Shown in pieces: positions 19,350 through 29,637 of a DNA stretch of 64,000 nucleotides (its first letter is position 1; each line of letters opens with the position of its first letter). A program made the translations under genes and the position numbers. The notes beneath the pieces are model-generated. The model was not told the origin of the DNA. It saw nothing but the letters and a program-made list of their open reading frames with translations, and did not search any database. This stretch comes from CAVVGB01 sp963747715 (GTDB lineage Bacteria; Actinomycetota; Thermoleophilia; Gaiellales; Gaiellaceae). The stretch is from the NCBI GenBank assembly GCA_963747715.1, contig CAVVGB010000003.1, positions 472,429-536,428 on the forward strand, written 5' to 3'.

Positions 19350-20182
19350 CTAGCCGAACCTCCCCGTGACGTAGTCCTCCGTTCGCTTGTCGTTCGGGTG
19401 CGTGAAGATCGTCGGTGTCGTGTCGTACTCGACGAGGATCCCCGTCCTGTGGTCGTCGGCGACCTCGACGCTGAAGAAGGCGGTCATGTCGGCGATGCGC
19501 GCCGCCTGCTGCATGTTGTGCGTGACGATCACGATCGAGTAGTCCTTCTTCAGCTCGTGCATGAGGTCCTCGATCCGCGTCGTGGCGATCGGGTCGAGGG
19601 CCGACGCGGGCTCGTCCATCAGGAGCACGTCCGGCTCGACCGCCAGGCAGCGCGCGATGCAGAGCCGCTGCTGCTGGCCGCCAGAGAGGCTGAACGCGTT
19701 CTTCTTGAGGCGGTTCTTGACCTCGTCCCAGAGCGCCGCGCTCGTGAGCGCGTGCTCGACGATGTCGTCCATGTTCCCTTCCATGCCGAGGACGCGAGGA
19801 CCGAAGGCGACGTTGTCGTAGATCGACTTCGGGAACGGGTTCGGCTTCTGGAAGACCATGCCGATCCGCCGCCGCACCTCGACCGGGTCGACCTCGTCGG
19901 CGTAGAGGTCCAGGCCGTGGTAGAGGATCTTGCCCTCGACCCGCGCGCCGGGGATGAGGTCGTTCATGCGGTTGAAGCAGCGGATGAACGTGCTCTTGCC
20001 GCATCCCGACGGCCCGATGAACGCGGTGACGAAGTTGCGATAGACCTGGAGCGAGACGTTTTTGAGCGCCGGTTGCCCGCTGTACGAGACTCCGAGGTCG
20101 ACACTTCGAAGACGGGCTCGCGCCGGCCGGGCGGCGTTTCGGCCTGGGCGGGCTCGGCGAGCTGGATGCGGTCGATCGTCAC
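19350..20182 (-). CDS. pstB: phosphate ABC transporter ATPase PstB, one frameshift
   Basis: Walker A GPSGCGKST, Q-loop, signature LSGGQQQRL and Walker B VLLMDEPASALDP are all present in the frame ending at 19350. The first ~28 residues (to REPVFEV) are in another frame; a two-base excess near 20100 separates them from the continuation DLGVSYSGQPALKNVSL. The GTG start (20182-20180) overlaps the pstA stop in GTGA, so translation is coupled. It energises phosphate import. Confidence 0.88.
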
Positions 20183-21060
20183 CACCTCCGTTGATAGCGG
20201 TTGCGAAGCCAGATCGCGAAGGCGTTCAGGAGCAGAAGGATCAGCAGCAGGACGATGATCGCACCTGCGGCCAGGAGCTTGAACTCGTCTTGTGACTGCG
20301 GCGTCCAGATGTAGATCTGGACGGGCAGCGCCGTGAACGAGCCGAACAGGCTCGGGTTGAACGCGACGTAGCTGAGCGCGCCGATGAGCAGGAGCGGCGC
20401 CGTCTCGCCGATCGCGCGCGCCAGCGCGAGGATCGAGCCGGTGGCGATGCCCGGGATGGCGGCCGGAAGCACCTGGCGCCAGACGACCTGCCATTGCGTC
20501 GCGCCGAGCGCGTATGCGCCTTGCCGGATCGAGTCCGGTACCGCGCGGATCGCCTCGCGCGAGGCGATGATGACGGTGGGGAGGACGAGCAGCGTCAGGA
20601 TGAGCGCCCCGGCGAGCAGGACGCGGCCGAGGCCGAGCCCGCGCACGAGGAACGCAAGGCCGAGAATCCCGTACACGATCGAGGGGACCGCGGCGAGGTT
20701 CTGGATGTTGATCTCGAGCAGGCGGTTGTACCAGCGCTCCTTGTTCGCGTATTCCTCGAGGTAGAGGGCGGTCCCGACTCCGAGCGGCACCGTGAAGAGG
20801 AGCAGCAGCACCCCCAGGTAGATGGTCGCCAGGATCGCGGGGCGGGCGCCCGCACGGTCGGGGTTCGACGAGGGCGCTTCCGTCAGGAGGATCGGATCGA
20901 GATAGCCGATCCCGCGCTGGACGATGTCGAAGAGCAGCGTGCCGAGCGTGAGGAAGCCGATCGCGAGGGAGAGGAGCAGCAGCGCCTTGAACGCGTGTCC
21001 GCGCCACCTTCCGCGGCGGGGCCCCTGGCCCATGGCGACGCTCGCGGAGCCGGCGCTCAC
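20179..21060 (-). CDS. pstA: phosphate ABC transporter permease PstA
   Basis: 293 residues from GTG 21060, overlapping the pstC stop in GTGA. Six hydrophobic helices and the binding-protein-dependent permease loop (RAIGETAPLLLIGA) fit PstA. It pairs with PstC as the inner-membrane channel for phosphate and overlaps pstB by four bases. The frame is intact, unlike its neighbours. Confidence 0.92.
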   Translation of the reverse strand: MSAGSASVAMGQGPRRGRWRGHAFKALLLLSLAIGFLTLGTLLFDIVQRGIGYLDPILLTEAPSSNPDRAGARPAILATIYLGVLLLLFTVPLGVGTALYLEEYANKERWYNRLLEINIQNLAAVPSIVYGILGLAFLVRGLGLGRVLLAGALILTLLVLPTVIIASREAIRAVPDSIRQGAYALGATQWQVVWRQVLPAAIPGIATGSILALARAIGETAPLLLIGALSYVAFNPSLFGSFTALPVQIYIWTPQSQDEFKLLAAGAIIVLLLILLLLNAFAIWLRNRYQRRW

Positions 21061-21988
21061 TCGTACACCTCGCGGTACTTGCGAACGAGTCGGATCGCGA
21101 AGACGTTCATCGCGAGCGTCATGCACGAAGAGCGTCAGGCCGACGGCGAAGATCGTCTTGTACTCGATCGAGCCGGTCGGCACGTCGCCCGCGCCGGTGG
21201 CGCCGATGAACGCGGTCATCGTCTCGACCGCCTGCCGTGGGTCGAACGACAGGTTGGGCTGCTGCCCGGCGGCGATCAGCACGATCATCGTCTCTCCGAC
21301 GGCCCGCGAGATCGCCAGCACGTACGACGCGACGATGCCGGAGATCGCGGCCGGGACGACGATGCGGGTCGAGACCTGGAGCCTTGTCGATCCCAGCGCG
21401 TATGCGCCGTCACGGAGCTCGCGCGGCACGGCGCTCATCGCGTCCTCCGAGAGCGAGGCGACCGTGGGGATCAGCATGACGCCGACGACGAGCCCGGCAC
21501 TGAGCGCGTTGAACGCATCGACGTCGATTCCGACGTCCCGGAGAAGCGGCGTTACGAAGGTCAGGGCGAAGTAGCCGAAGACGACGGTGGGAATGCCGGC
21601 GAGCGTCTCGAGCGCGGGCTTTACCACCGCGCGCACCCGTGGGCGCGCGTACTCGCTCAGGTAGATCGCCGCGCCGAGGCCGAAGGGCATGCAGACGAGA
21701 CACGCCCAGAAGAGCACGGACATCGTCCCCACGATCAGCGGAGAGACGCCGAAGCTCGCGGGCTGCGAAGAGCGGCGCCCAGCGCGTGCCGGTGATGAAG
21801 TCGACGACGTCGATCTCGCCGAAGAACTCGATCGCGGGGAAGAGGAGGGCGACGACGATGCCGACCGTCGTCGCCACGGAGACGAGCGCGCAAAGGGCGA
21901 GGACGCCCTTGATGACGTCCTCGCCCCAGCGCTTGCGCGCGGCCCGCAGCGGGACCGGCTGCGGGCCGATTGCTTCCCTCGTTGTCAA
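21057..21988 (-). CDS. pstC: phosphate ABC transporter permease PstC, two frameshifts
   Basis: TTG start at 21988, one base after the pstS stop region. The first helix and the TGTRWAPLF motif typical of PstC lie in one frame to about 21768; the main body with the permease loop ISRAVGETMIVLIAAG is in a second frame; the last ~22 residues (MTLAMNVFAIRLV...) are in a third after a slip near 21122. Each break is explained by a single extra base. The stop at 21057 overlaps the pstA start. Confidence 0.88.
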
Positions 21989-22979
21989 CTAGGTGCCGGC
22001 CGCCTGGTCGAACGTCGCCTGCGTCTCGGAGGCCTGCTCGTCGCTCAAGGGCACGAACAGCGCCTGCTCGGCGATTGCCCCCGCGTTGTCGATGATGTAG
22101 CGCACGAACGCCTTCACCTCGGGCCGCTGGAGCGACTCGTTCTTCACGTAGACGAAGAGCGGGCGGGAGAGCGGGGCGTAGTCGCCGCTTTGAGCAGCCT
22201 CCACGCTCGGTGCGACGCAGCCGTTGCCGCCGTCGATCTCGACAGCCTTGAGCCGGTCCTGGTTCTGCTCGAAGTACGAGAACCCGAAGTAGCCGAGGCC
22301 GCCGGTCTCGTTCGCGACGCCTTCGACGGTGACGTTGTCGTCCTCGGTCGCCTGGTAGTCGGTCCGGCTCGCGCCTTCCTCACCGTTGACCGCGTCGGTG
22401 AAGTAGTCGAACGTGCCCGAGTCGGTGCCCGCCCCGAACAGGAGCAGCTCCTCGTCGGGGAAGCTCGGGTCGACCTGGTTCCAGCTGGTCACCTCGCCCT
22501 CGGCGCCCGGCTCCCACATCGTCTTGAGCTGGTCGACGGTGAGGCAGCCGGCCCAGTCGTTGTCGGGATTCACGACGACCGTAAGGGCGTCGTTCGCCAC
22601 CTGGAAGCTCGGTGTACTCGATGCCCTTGTCTTCACAAAGCGGCACCTCCTCGTCCTCCTTGATCGGACGAGATGCGTTCGAGATGTCTGTCTCGCCTGC
22701 GCAGAAGCGCTCGAAGCCGCCGCCCGTCCCGGAGATCCCCACCGTGACGTCGACACCCGGTTGCTCTGCACGGAAACTCTCAGCAGCTGCGGATACGAGC
22801 GGCCCGACCGTGCTCGATCCGTCCACCTCGATTCGGCCTTCGAACTGCTCGCCGGTCGTCGACGCAGCGACGCCGCCGGTGTCTCCCTCTGCCTCGCGTC
22901 CGCATCCCGTCGCCACGAGGGCGACCAGTGCCGTCAGGAGCCCGAGCAGGAGGAGTGTCGGGGTACGCCGAAGTTTCAC
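21989..22979 (-). CDS. pstS: phosphate-binding lipoprotein PstS, one frameshift
   Basis: GTG at 22979 with AAGGAGAAC upstream. A lipoprotein signal peptide ends VATGCG, followed by the PstS hallmark EVDGSSTVGPL and the phosphate-binding SGTGGGFERFC and FGAGTDSGTFDYF loops. The frame changes near 22611, where one extra C separates GIEYTE from FQVANDALTVVV. Anchored outside the membrane, it captures phosphate for PstCAB. First gene of the pst operon and about 80 bases downstream of the histidine kinase. Confidence 0.9.
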
Positions 22980-23059
22980 TGTTCTCCTTTCGCGTGTGTC
23001 ATGGCTCCAGTGTCGAAAGCCACGCACCGCGCGTGGGCAGAAATGCGGTGAAGAAGTGG

Positions 23060-23848
23060 TTACGGGCTGGTGAAGACGCAGCGGACCGTGAGGCCCGCCC
23101 CGCGTGTGCCGGACGCGTCCACGCTTCCGCCCGCCGATGTGACGACGTGCTTGACGATCGCGAGCCCGAGCCCGGTGCCCCGGGAGGCGCGGGCGCGGTC
23201 GCTCCGGTAGAAGCGCTCGAAGAGGCGCTCCAGCTCGTCCTCGGCCACGCCGACGCCGTCGTCGGCGACGGCGAGCGTCACGCTGCCGTTCTCGCGGCGG
23301 ACGGACAGGACGGCTCGTGCACCGAGGCCGGCGTAGCGGACGGCGTTTTCCGCCAGGTTCTCGGCGACGATGCGGATCATGCGCGGCCGGAGCGGCAGGG
23401 TCGCCTCTTCGTCGCCTTCGACCGCGAGGGTGACGCCGGCGCGCGCGGCCTGCTCCTCGAGCGCCTTCGCCACTTCCTCCAGGATCGGAAGAGCGCGCGT
23501 CGCGCCAAGGCCGACGACCTCTCCGCCGCGCTCGAGCTCGCTGAGGAAGAGAACCTCGTCGATCAGCGCGCCCATCTGCTCGACCTCCTCCCGCGCCTGC
23601 TCGACGAGCGCACGCGGGTCCGAGTTGGGGAGGAGAGCGGTGTCGAGAAGCGCGAGGACGCGCGCGAGCGGCGTGCGGAGCTCGTGCGACACGGCGGCCG
23701 TGAAGCCGACACGGAGCTCCTCGAAGGCCTCGCGCTCGGCAGCGGGCGGCGCGGCCTCGGCAGCCTCTGCATTCGCAGGTTGGCGTTCGGACTCGAACTC
23801 GTCCGGCTCGGGCCTGGGCCTGAGAAGGCGCAGTATCGTGGACCGCAT
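23060..23848 (-). CDS. soluble histidine kinase, PhoR-like, without sensor domain
   Basis: 262 residues from ATG 23848. After an acidic, Ala-rich N-terminal 40 residues comes HisKA with the phosphorylated His55 in VSHELRTPL, then HATPase_c with NLAENAVRYA (N box), DDGVGV (G1) and GTGLGLAIVKH (G2). No membrane helix or PAS domain is visible, unlike typical PhoR. It lies directly upstream of pstS on the same strand and opposite a response regulator whose start codon overlaps its own, so a phosphate-starvation role with PhoU as the input is the natural reading. The longer frame up to 23944 is antisense to the regulator gene and unlikely. Confidence 0.85.
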   Translation of the reverse strand: MRSTILRLLRPRPEPDEFESERQPANAEAAEAAPPAAEREAFEELRVGFTAAVSHELRTPLARVLALLDTALLPNSDPRALVEQAREEVEQMGALIDEVLFLSELERGGEVVGLGATRALPILEEVAKALEEQAARAGVTLAVEGDEEATLPLRPRMIRIVAENLAENAVRYAGLGARAVLSVRRENGSVTLAVADDGVGVAEDELERLFERFYRSDRARASRGTGLGLAIVKHVVTSAGGSVDASGTRGAGLTVRCVFTSP

Positions 23849-24543
23849 GGCGAAGGTCCTCATCATCGAGGACGACGAGGTGATTGCGCAGGGGATGTCG
23901 ACGCATCTCTCCTCGGCCGGCTTCGACCCCCTCTGGGTCAACAAGGGTGAGTCGGGCCTGGCCCGTCTGCGCTACGAGCAGCCGGACGTGTGCGTCCTCG
24001 ACCTGATGCTGCCGGGCGTGGACGGCTGGAAGCTGATCGAGACGGCGCGGGCCGAGGGGATCGGCACGCCCATCGTGGTCGTGAGCGCGCGCGGGACGGA
24101 GCACGACCGCGTGCACGCCCTCGAGATCGGGGCGGACGATTACCTGGTCAAGCCCTTCTCCATGAAGGAGCTGGTCGCGCGGGTGCGCGCCGCGGCGCGC
24201 CGGGGAGCGCGGCCTCAGGACGAACAGCGCGGCGAGCCGGTGCAGATCGAGGAGCTCCGCATCGACCCGCTCAGCGTGCAGGCGTACGTGAACGGGGAGA
24301 GCGCCGGCCTGACCCCGACCGAGTTCCGGCTCCTGTACGCCCTCGCTCTCGAAGGCGGCCGGGTGATGACGCGGGACGAGCTCCTGCAGAAGATCTGGGG
24401 TCGCCGGCAGACGCATCGCGACCGGACGGTGGACGTCTTCGTGCGCAAGGTGCGCGACAAGATCGACGCGCTGCGGTCCGCGGCACAGCTTCGTTCAAAC
24501 CCGCTACGGTGTCGGCTACAAGCTCGAGGCCGAGCCGAAGTAG
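23847..24543 (+). CDS. OmpR/PhoB-family response regulator, one frameshift near the end
   Basis: MAKVLIIEDDE at ATG 23847 opens a receiver domain with acidic pocket Glu8/Asp9-Asp10, phosphorylation site Asp52 (VLDLMLPG), Ser80 and Lys102. It is followed by a winged-helix DNA-binding domain (LTPTEFRLLYALA ... RTVDVFVRKVRDKI). The expected end TRYGVGYKLE appears in the next frame after one extra base near 24475-24490, ending at TAG 24541. Its partner is the divergent kinase. A GTG at 23838 in the same frame is an alternative start. Confidence 0.88.
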
Positions 24544-24631
24544 CGCGCTTGCGCGAGGACGCTGCCCTCGCCTCAGCGCTGAAGAACCGGCCGCCTAACA
24601 GTCTTCATACGGAAGGTTCACGACATCGATA

Positions 24632-24654
24632 CCCACGGCGTCCGCTCCCGTGGG
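24632..24654 (+). other. short hairpin upstream of a small gene
   Basis: A 7-bp perfect stem (24632-24638 with 24648-24654) with a 9-base loop lies between the response regulator and the ribosome site at 24675. It could be a terminator without a T-run or part of a leader. Confidence 0.35.
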
Positions 24655-24690
24655 CAGGGTGTCATCGAACGATGGAAGGAGGGACCCCTG

Positions 24691-24960
24691 GTGGGCTCGA
24701 TACTCACTCGCTGCGAAGGATTCGCCGTGCATACTCAGCTGGCCCGCGTCGGGACGGTCGAGGCCGTCACGATCAGGCCGGGCGGGGAGCGGCCCTCCTC
24801 CCTCACCGTGCGGGCCGGATTGGTCGGCTCGTGGCTTCTCGAGGTCCCGCTCGATCAGATCGCTGAAGTGATGCCCCGCGAGCGGCGGATCATCCTCCGC
24901 CCCGGGGGTCTCGTCGAGAGGGTCGGGCGGCCGGACGAGCCCTCGTCGAGCAGGGCGTGA
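24691..24960 (+). CDS. small beta-rich protein, possibly PRC-barrel-like (89 aa)
   Basis: The GTG start is set by AAGGAGG at 24675-24681. Residues 20-70 alternate hydrophobic and polar positions (RVGTVEAVTIRPG, LLEVPLDQIAEV, RRIIL) in the way PRC-barrel and similar small beta-barrel domains do; the family call is weak. Its stop overlaps the next start in GTGA at 24957-24960, so it is co-translated with the phosphatase-like gene. Confidence 0.55.
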   Translation: MGSILTRCEGFAVHTQLARVGTVEAVTIRPGGERPSSLTVRAGLVGSWLLEVPLDQIAEVMPRERRIILRPGGLVERVGRPDEPSSSRA

Positions 24961-25349
24961 GTCGCGTCCTTTTCGTGTGCGTGCGCAACGCGGGCCGCTC
25001 GCAGATGGCCGAGGCGCTGTTCGCCCGGGCCGCCGGCGGGGAGCACGAGGCGCGCTCGGCCGGGAGCCGGCCGGCAGACGAGGTTCACGCGGAGGTCGTC
25101 GAGGCGATGCATGAGCTCGGCATCGAGCTGGACGGGCGCCGTCCACGCGCGCTCGAGCGGACCGATGCGGAGTGGGCCGACGTCGTGGTGACGATGGGCT
25201 GCGGCGACGAGTGCCCGGTCGTTCCGGGAAAGCGGTATGTGGACTGGGACTTGGACGACCCGGCGGGCCGACCCCTCGATGAGGTCCGCCGGATTCGGGA
25301 GGACGTGGCTCGCCGGGTCGAGGCCTTGCTCGCCGAGCTTTCCGTTTAA
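24957..25349 (+). CDS. ArsC-type low-molecular-weight phosphatase / arsenate reductase-like
   Basis: 130 residues. The P-loop CVRNAGRSQMAEA fits C-x5-R with catalytic Cys8 and Arg14. A second Cys cluster, TMGCGDECP, and the VDWDLDDP aspartate stretch match thioredoxin-coupled arsenate reductases, which shuttle electrons through Cys pairs. It may reduce arsenate or dephosphorylate phosphotyrosine. No ars operator or arsenite exporter is adjacent, so arsenate reduction is only likely. The GTGA overlap couples it to the preceding small gene. Confidence 0.82.
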   Translation: MSRVLFVCVRNAGRSQMAEALFARAAGGEHEARSAGSRPADEVHAEVVEAMHELGIELDGRRPRALERTDAEWADVVVTMGCGDECPVVPGKRYVDWDLDDPAGRPLDEVRRIREDVARRVEALLAELSV

Positions 25350-25358
25350 GATCGCTTC

Positions 25359-25748
25359 GTGCCGCTCGTCTCGAATCACATGGCGACGGACCTCCTGACG
25401 GTCGAGCCCGACGCACGGCTTTCGGACGCCGCCCGGCGCATGGCGCAGCGCGGTGTGGGGGCGGTGCTCGTCCTCGAGGGCGAGCGGCTCGCCGGGATCC
25501 TCACCGAGCGCGATCTCCTCAAGGCCGTCGCCGCCGGGTTCACGGACGAGGCGCGCGTCTCCGAGTGGATGACGAAGCAGCCCGAGACGGTCGAGCCCGA
25601 CGAGTCGACCGACCACGCAGCGTCGCTCATGATCCACGGCGGCTTCCGCCACCTGCCCGTCGTCGAGGGCGGCCGCGCCATCGGGATCCTCTCCATCCGC
25701 GACCTCATGCGCGTCGCGCTGCAGGACTCCGCCCCGCGCGGCGTTTAG
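25359..25748 (+). CDS. two-CBS-domain protein
   Basis: 129 residues forming one Bateman pair: CBS1 about residues 6-62 (LLTVEPDARLSDAARRM ... GILTERDLLKAV) and CBS2 about 68-122 (PETVEPDESTDHAASLM ... GILSIRDLMRV). Such free-standing proteins bind adenosine nucleotides and act as energy sensors. GTG start at 25359; an ATG at 25380 is possible but would trim CBS1. It follows the phosphatase-like gene by nine bases. Confidence 0.85.
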   Translation: MPLVSNHMATDLLTVEPDARLSDAARRMAQRGVGAVLVLEGERLAGILTERDLLKAVAAGFTDEARVSEWMTKQPETVEPDESTDHAASLMIHGGFRHLPVVEGGRAIGILSIRDLMRVALQDSAPRGV

Positions 25749-25790
25749 TCAGTCGGGCCGGTGCCGATACGCGCTCGCTAGATTGCAGGC

Positions 25791-26147
25791 GTGCCGAAGC
25801 CGGTTACGCTCGCCAAGCGACTGCGGACGTTCGCGCTCTCGCTGCCGGAGACCTACGAGGACGAGCCGTGGGGCCATCCGGTCTTCAAGGTGGCCGAGAA
25901 CAAGATGTTCGCGTCCATGTGGGTGGACGAGGAGGCGGTCGTCCTCACCGTCAAGCTGACGCCGGAGGAGCGCGAGATCGCCTTCCTCCTCCCGTACGTG
26001 AGCCGCGCGTCGTACCTCGGGAGCTGGGGCTGGATCACCGCCGAGATCGCGGACGAGGAAGCGCTCGAGGCGGGGCTCGAGTGGCTGCGCGAGAGCTACT
26101 GGCTCAAGGCGCCGAAGCACCTGAAGAGCGCTGCTGTCCGCGACTGA
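25791..26147 (+). CDS. MmcQ/YjbR family protein (DUF419)
   Basis: 118 residues with the family landmarks LPETYEDEPWGHPVFKV near the start, MFASMW, and WGWITAE with a C-terminal WLRESYWL. Members have a double-wing DNA-binding-like fold with poorly known function. GTG start at 25791. Its stop abuts the stop of the convergent lipoprotein gene. Confidence 0.85.
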   Translation: MPKPVTLAKRLRTFALSLPETYEDEPWGHPVFKVAENKMFASMWVDEEAVVLTVKLTPEEREIAFLLPYVSRASYLGSWGWITAEIADEEALEAGLEWLRESYWLKAPKHLKSAAVRD

Positions 26148-26657
26148 CTAGCTCTTCTTCGGACAGGTGCCGGGCGTCTGCGTGCCGTTGGGCCCGACCT
26201 GGTAGTAGAGCTCGCCGTTCACCTCGAGCTGGATGCACATGTCGGCGTCCGTTATCGGCGGAGGCAGCCGCTCGAGTGTCCCCATGCCGCACTCACCAGG
26301 CGCGATGTCCGAGGCGGGGCCGTTCTTGAACCACGGGATGCCGGCGGTCGTGCTCTGGATGCAGTAGGTCTTGTCCGTCGCCTTGACGATCTCGATGTCG
26401 TGGATGCCCACGTCGTACATCTGCTGGAGAATCGGGATCGTCAAGCCCTTGTACGTCCCGTTGTCGGCGTAGTACGCCTCGATCGCGGGGATGGAAGCCC
26501 GGACGGCCGTCGCGCCGTCGCCGGGCTCGTAGGGAACCGTGGCAGAGCCGCTTCCGCTGTCGCTGCTGATCGCACCCATCGGCGCGAGCCACCAGAAGCA
26601 GCCGGGCAGGAACAGGAGGCTTGCAAGGAGCGGGAGGACGAGGAGGCGGCGCGCCAC
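26148..26657 (-). CDS. lipoprotein with a pilin-like segment
   Basis: 169 residues. A short signal ends with lipobox LPGC (Cys20). Residues about 50-75 (AVRASIPAIEAYYADNGTYKGLT) resemble the part of type IV pilins and pseudopilins just after the N-terminal helix, where a repeated helix leads to a Gly-Thr-Tyr turn, but the long N-terminal pilin helix is absent. Four more cysteines lie in the C-terminal half. Probably a membrane-anchored exported protein; role unknown. Confidence 0.7.
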   Translation of the reverse strand: MARRLLVLPLLASLLFLPGCFWWLAPMGAISSDSGSGSATVPYEPGDGATAVRASIPAIEAYYADNGTYKGLTIPILQQMYDVGIHDIEIVKATDKTYCIQSTTAGIPWFKNGPASDIAPGECGMGTLERLPPPITDADMCIQLEVNGELYYQVGPNGTQTPGTCPKKS

Positions 26658-26702
26658 GCCCCGCGTATCGGCACGTCCTCCGCGGACGTTTAGGCGAATC
26701 CC

Positions 26703-26828
26703 CTAATCGGCTCCGGGGACGTCTTCCGCGTCGCCGCCGTCCTCGCGCTCGGGGTCCGGGACGGGCGATCCTTCCTCGGTCTCGTCGGGGTCTTGGCCGG
26801 AGGGCGCCTGAGTATTCTCTTTCTCCAT
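26703..26828 (-). CDS. possible 41-aa acidic peptide upstream of thrS
   Basis: ATG at 26828 opens a 41-codon frame made almost entirely of Glu, Asp, Pro and Gly (begins MEKENTQAP, ends DVPGAD), divergent from thrS and starting one base before it. There is only a weak ribosome site. It could be a small acidic protein or chance, as the frame extends upstream antisense to thrS. Confidence 0.3.
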   Translation of the reverse strand: MEKENTQAPSGQDPDETEEGSPVPDPEREDGGDAEDVPGAD

Positions 26829-26829
26829 C

Positions 26830-28722
<1,893 letters not shown>

Positions 28723-28802
28723 AGCCTGCAAGCAGGAGCTTCTTTCCTCACCTCCCGAGCCACGCCGCTCCGCGGGGGTTCAACCGAAAAGGGGAATTGA
28801 CG

Positions 28803-28831
28803 AAGCTGCTGTGGGCAGCTTTTTGTTGTTT
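28803..28831 (+). terminator. intrinsic terminator / attenuator between thrS and infC
   Basis: A 7-bp perfect stem (28803-28809 with 28815-28821) with a 5-base loop is followed by TTTGTTGTTT. This is a textbook intrinsic terminator, only 36 bases before the infC start, so it could act as an attenuator for infC-rpmI-rplT as well as ending thrS transcripts. Initiation-factor and L20 operons are often controlled in their leaders. Confidence 0.7.
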
Positions 28832-28852
28832 ATCAGGAGGAAGCAGCACAAC

Positions 28853-28870
28853 TTGGTGACGTTTCAGTGA
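28853..28870 (+). CDS. possible 5-codon leader ORF overlapping the infC start
   Basis: AGGAGG at 28835-28840 is too far from the infC GTG (28867) but 12-15 bases from TTG 28853 or GTG 28856. The mini-frame TTG-GTG-ACG-TTT-CAG ends at TGA 28868-28870, overlapping the infC GTG in GTGA. Coupling of infC translation to this mini-ORF is an inference. Confidence 0.3.
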   Translation: MVTFQ

Positions 28871-29448
28871 GGCCGCGCCGCGGCGGGCTCGAGCCCGTCA
28901 GACCGGCTCAACCGCAGGTCCGCATCAACGAGGGAATCAGAAGCCCCCAGGTTCGCCTCGTCGACGCCGACGGCTCTCAGATCGGGATCAAGCGAACGGA
29001 CGAGGCCCTCGAGTTCGCGTACGGAAAGAATCTCGACCTGGTCGAGATCGCGGCGAGCGCCGATCCGCCGGTCTGCAAGGTGATGGATTACGGCAAGTAC
29101 CGGTACGAGCAAGAGCAGAAGGCCAAGACGGCGCGGAAGCACCAGTCGCAGATTCACGTCAAGGAGATCAAGCTGCGCCCGAAGATCGCGACCCAGGATT
29201 ACGAGACGAAGAAGGGACACGTCGTCCGTTTCCTCGGCCAGCGGGCCAAGGTGAAGGTGACGATCATGTTCCGCGGCCGCGAGGCGACGCATCCAGAGCG
29301 CGGGCGCGACCTTCTCATGCGCCTCGCCGAGGACGTCAAGGATCTCGGGCAGATCGAGTCGCCGCCGCTCCTCGATGGACGCAACATGGTCATGGTGCTC
29401 GCCCCGAACAAGAACGTCGGCCAGATGGGAGCTGCACAGAGTGCCTAA
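28867..29448 (+). CDS. infC: translation initiation factor IF-3
   Basis: 193 residues with the two-domain IF-3 layout: RINEGIRSPQVRLVDADG and VMDYGKYRYEQEQK in the N domain, KEIKLRPKIATQDYETK and VKVTIMFRGRE in the C domain. It keeps the 30S subunit free and checks the start codon. GTG 28867 is the first usable start; no strong ribosome site sits directly before it. The stop overlaps rpmI by eight bases. Confidence 0.96.
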   Translation: MRPRRGGLEPVRPAQPQVRINEGIRSPQVRLVDADGSQIGIKRTDEALEFAYGKNLDLVEIAASADPPVCKVMDYGKYRYEQEQKAKTARKHQSQIHVKEIKLRPKIATQDYETKKGHVVRFLGQRAKVKVTIMFRGREATHPERGRDLLMRLAEDVKDLGQIESPPLLDGRNMVMVLAPNKNVGQMGAAQSA

Positions 29449-29635
29449 GCAGAAGACGAAGAAAGCAGCATCGAAGCGCTTCAAGGTGACCGGCTCGGGC
29501 AAGGTCATGCGCCGTCACGCCATGAAGAGCCACAACCTCGAGAAGAAGAGCGCTAAGCGCAAGCGCAAGTTCCGGCGCGACCAGGCTGTGTCCGCGACGG
29601 ACTCGCGCGAGGTCAAGCGCATGCTGGGGAGCTAG
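29441..29635 (+). CDS. rpmI: ribosomal protein bL35
   Basis: 64 residues, very basic, with KQKTKKAASKRFKVTGSGK and the SHNLEKKS...RKR core of bL35. GTG start at 29441 overlaps the end of infC by eight bases, so translation is coupled. Part of the 50S subunit. Confidence 0.96.
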   Translation: MPKQKTKKAASKRFKVTGSGKVMRRHAMKSHNLEKKSAKRKRKFRRDQAVSATDSREVKRMLGS

Positions 29636-29637
29636 GG

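Noticed and set aside
22380..24416. 678-codon minus-strand frame across the kinase and regulator
   Set aside because: Only its last part is real (the pstS N-terminus); the rest is out-of-frame antisense to the kinase and regulator.
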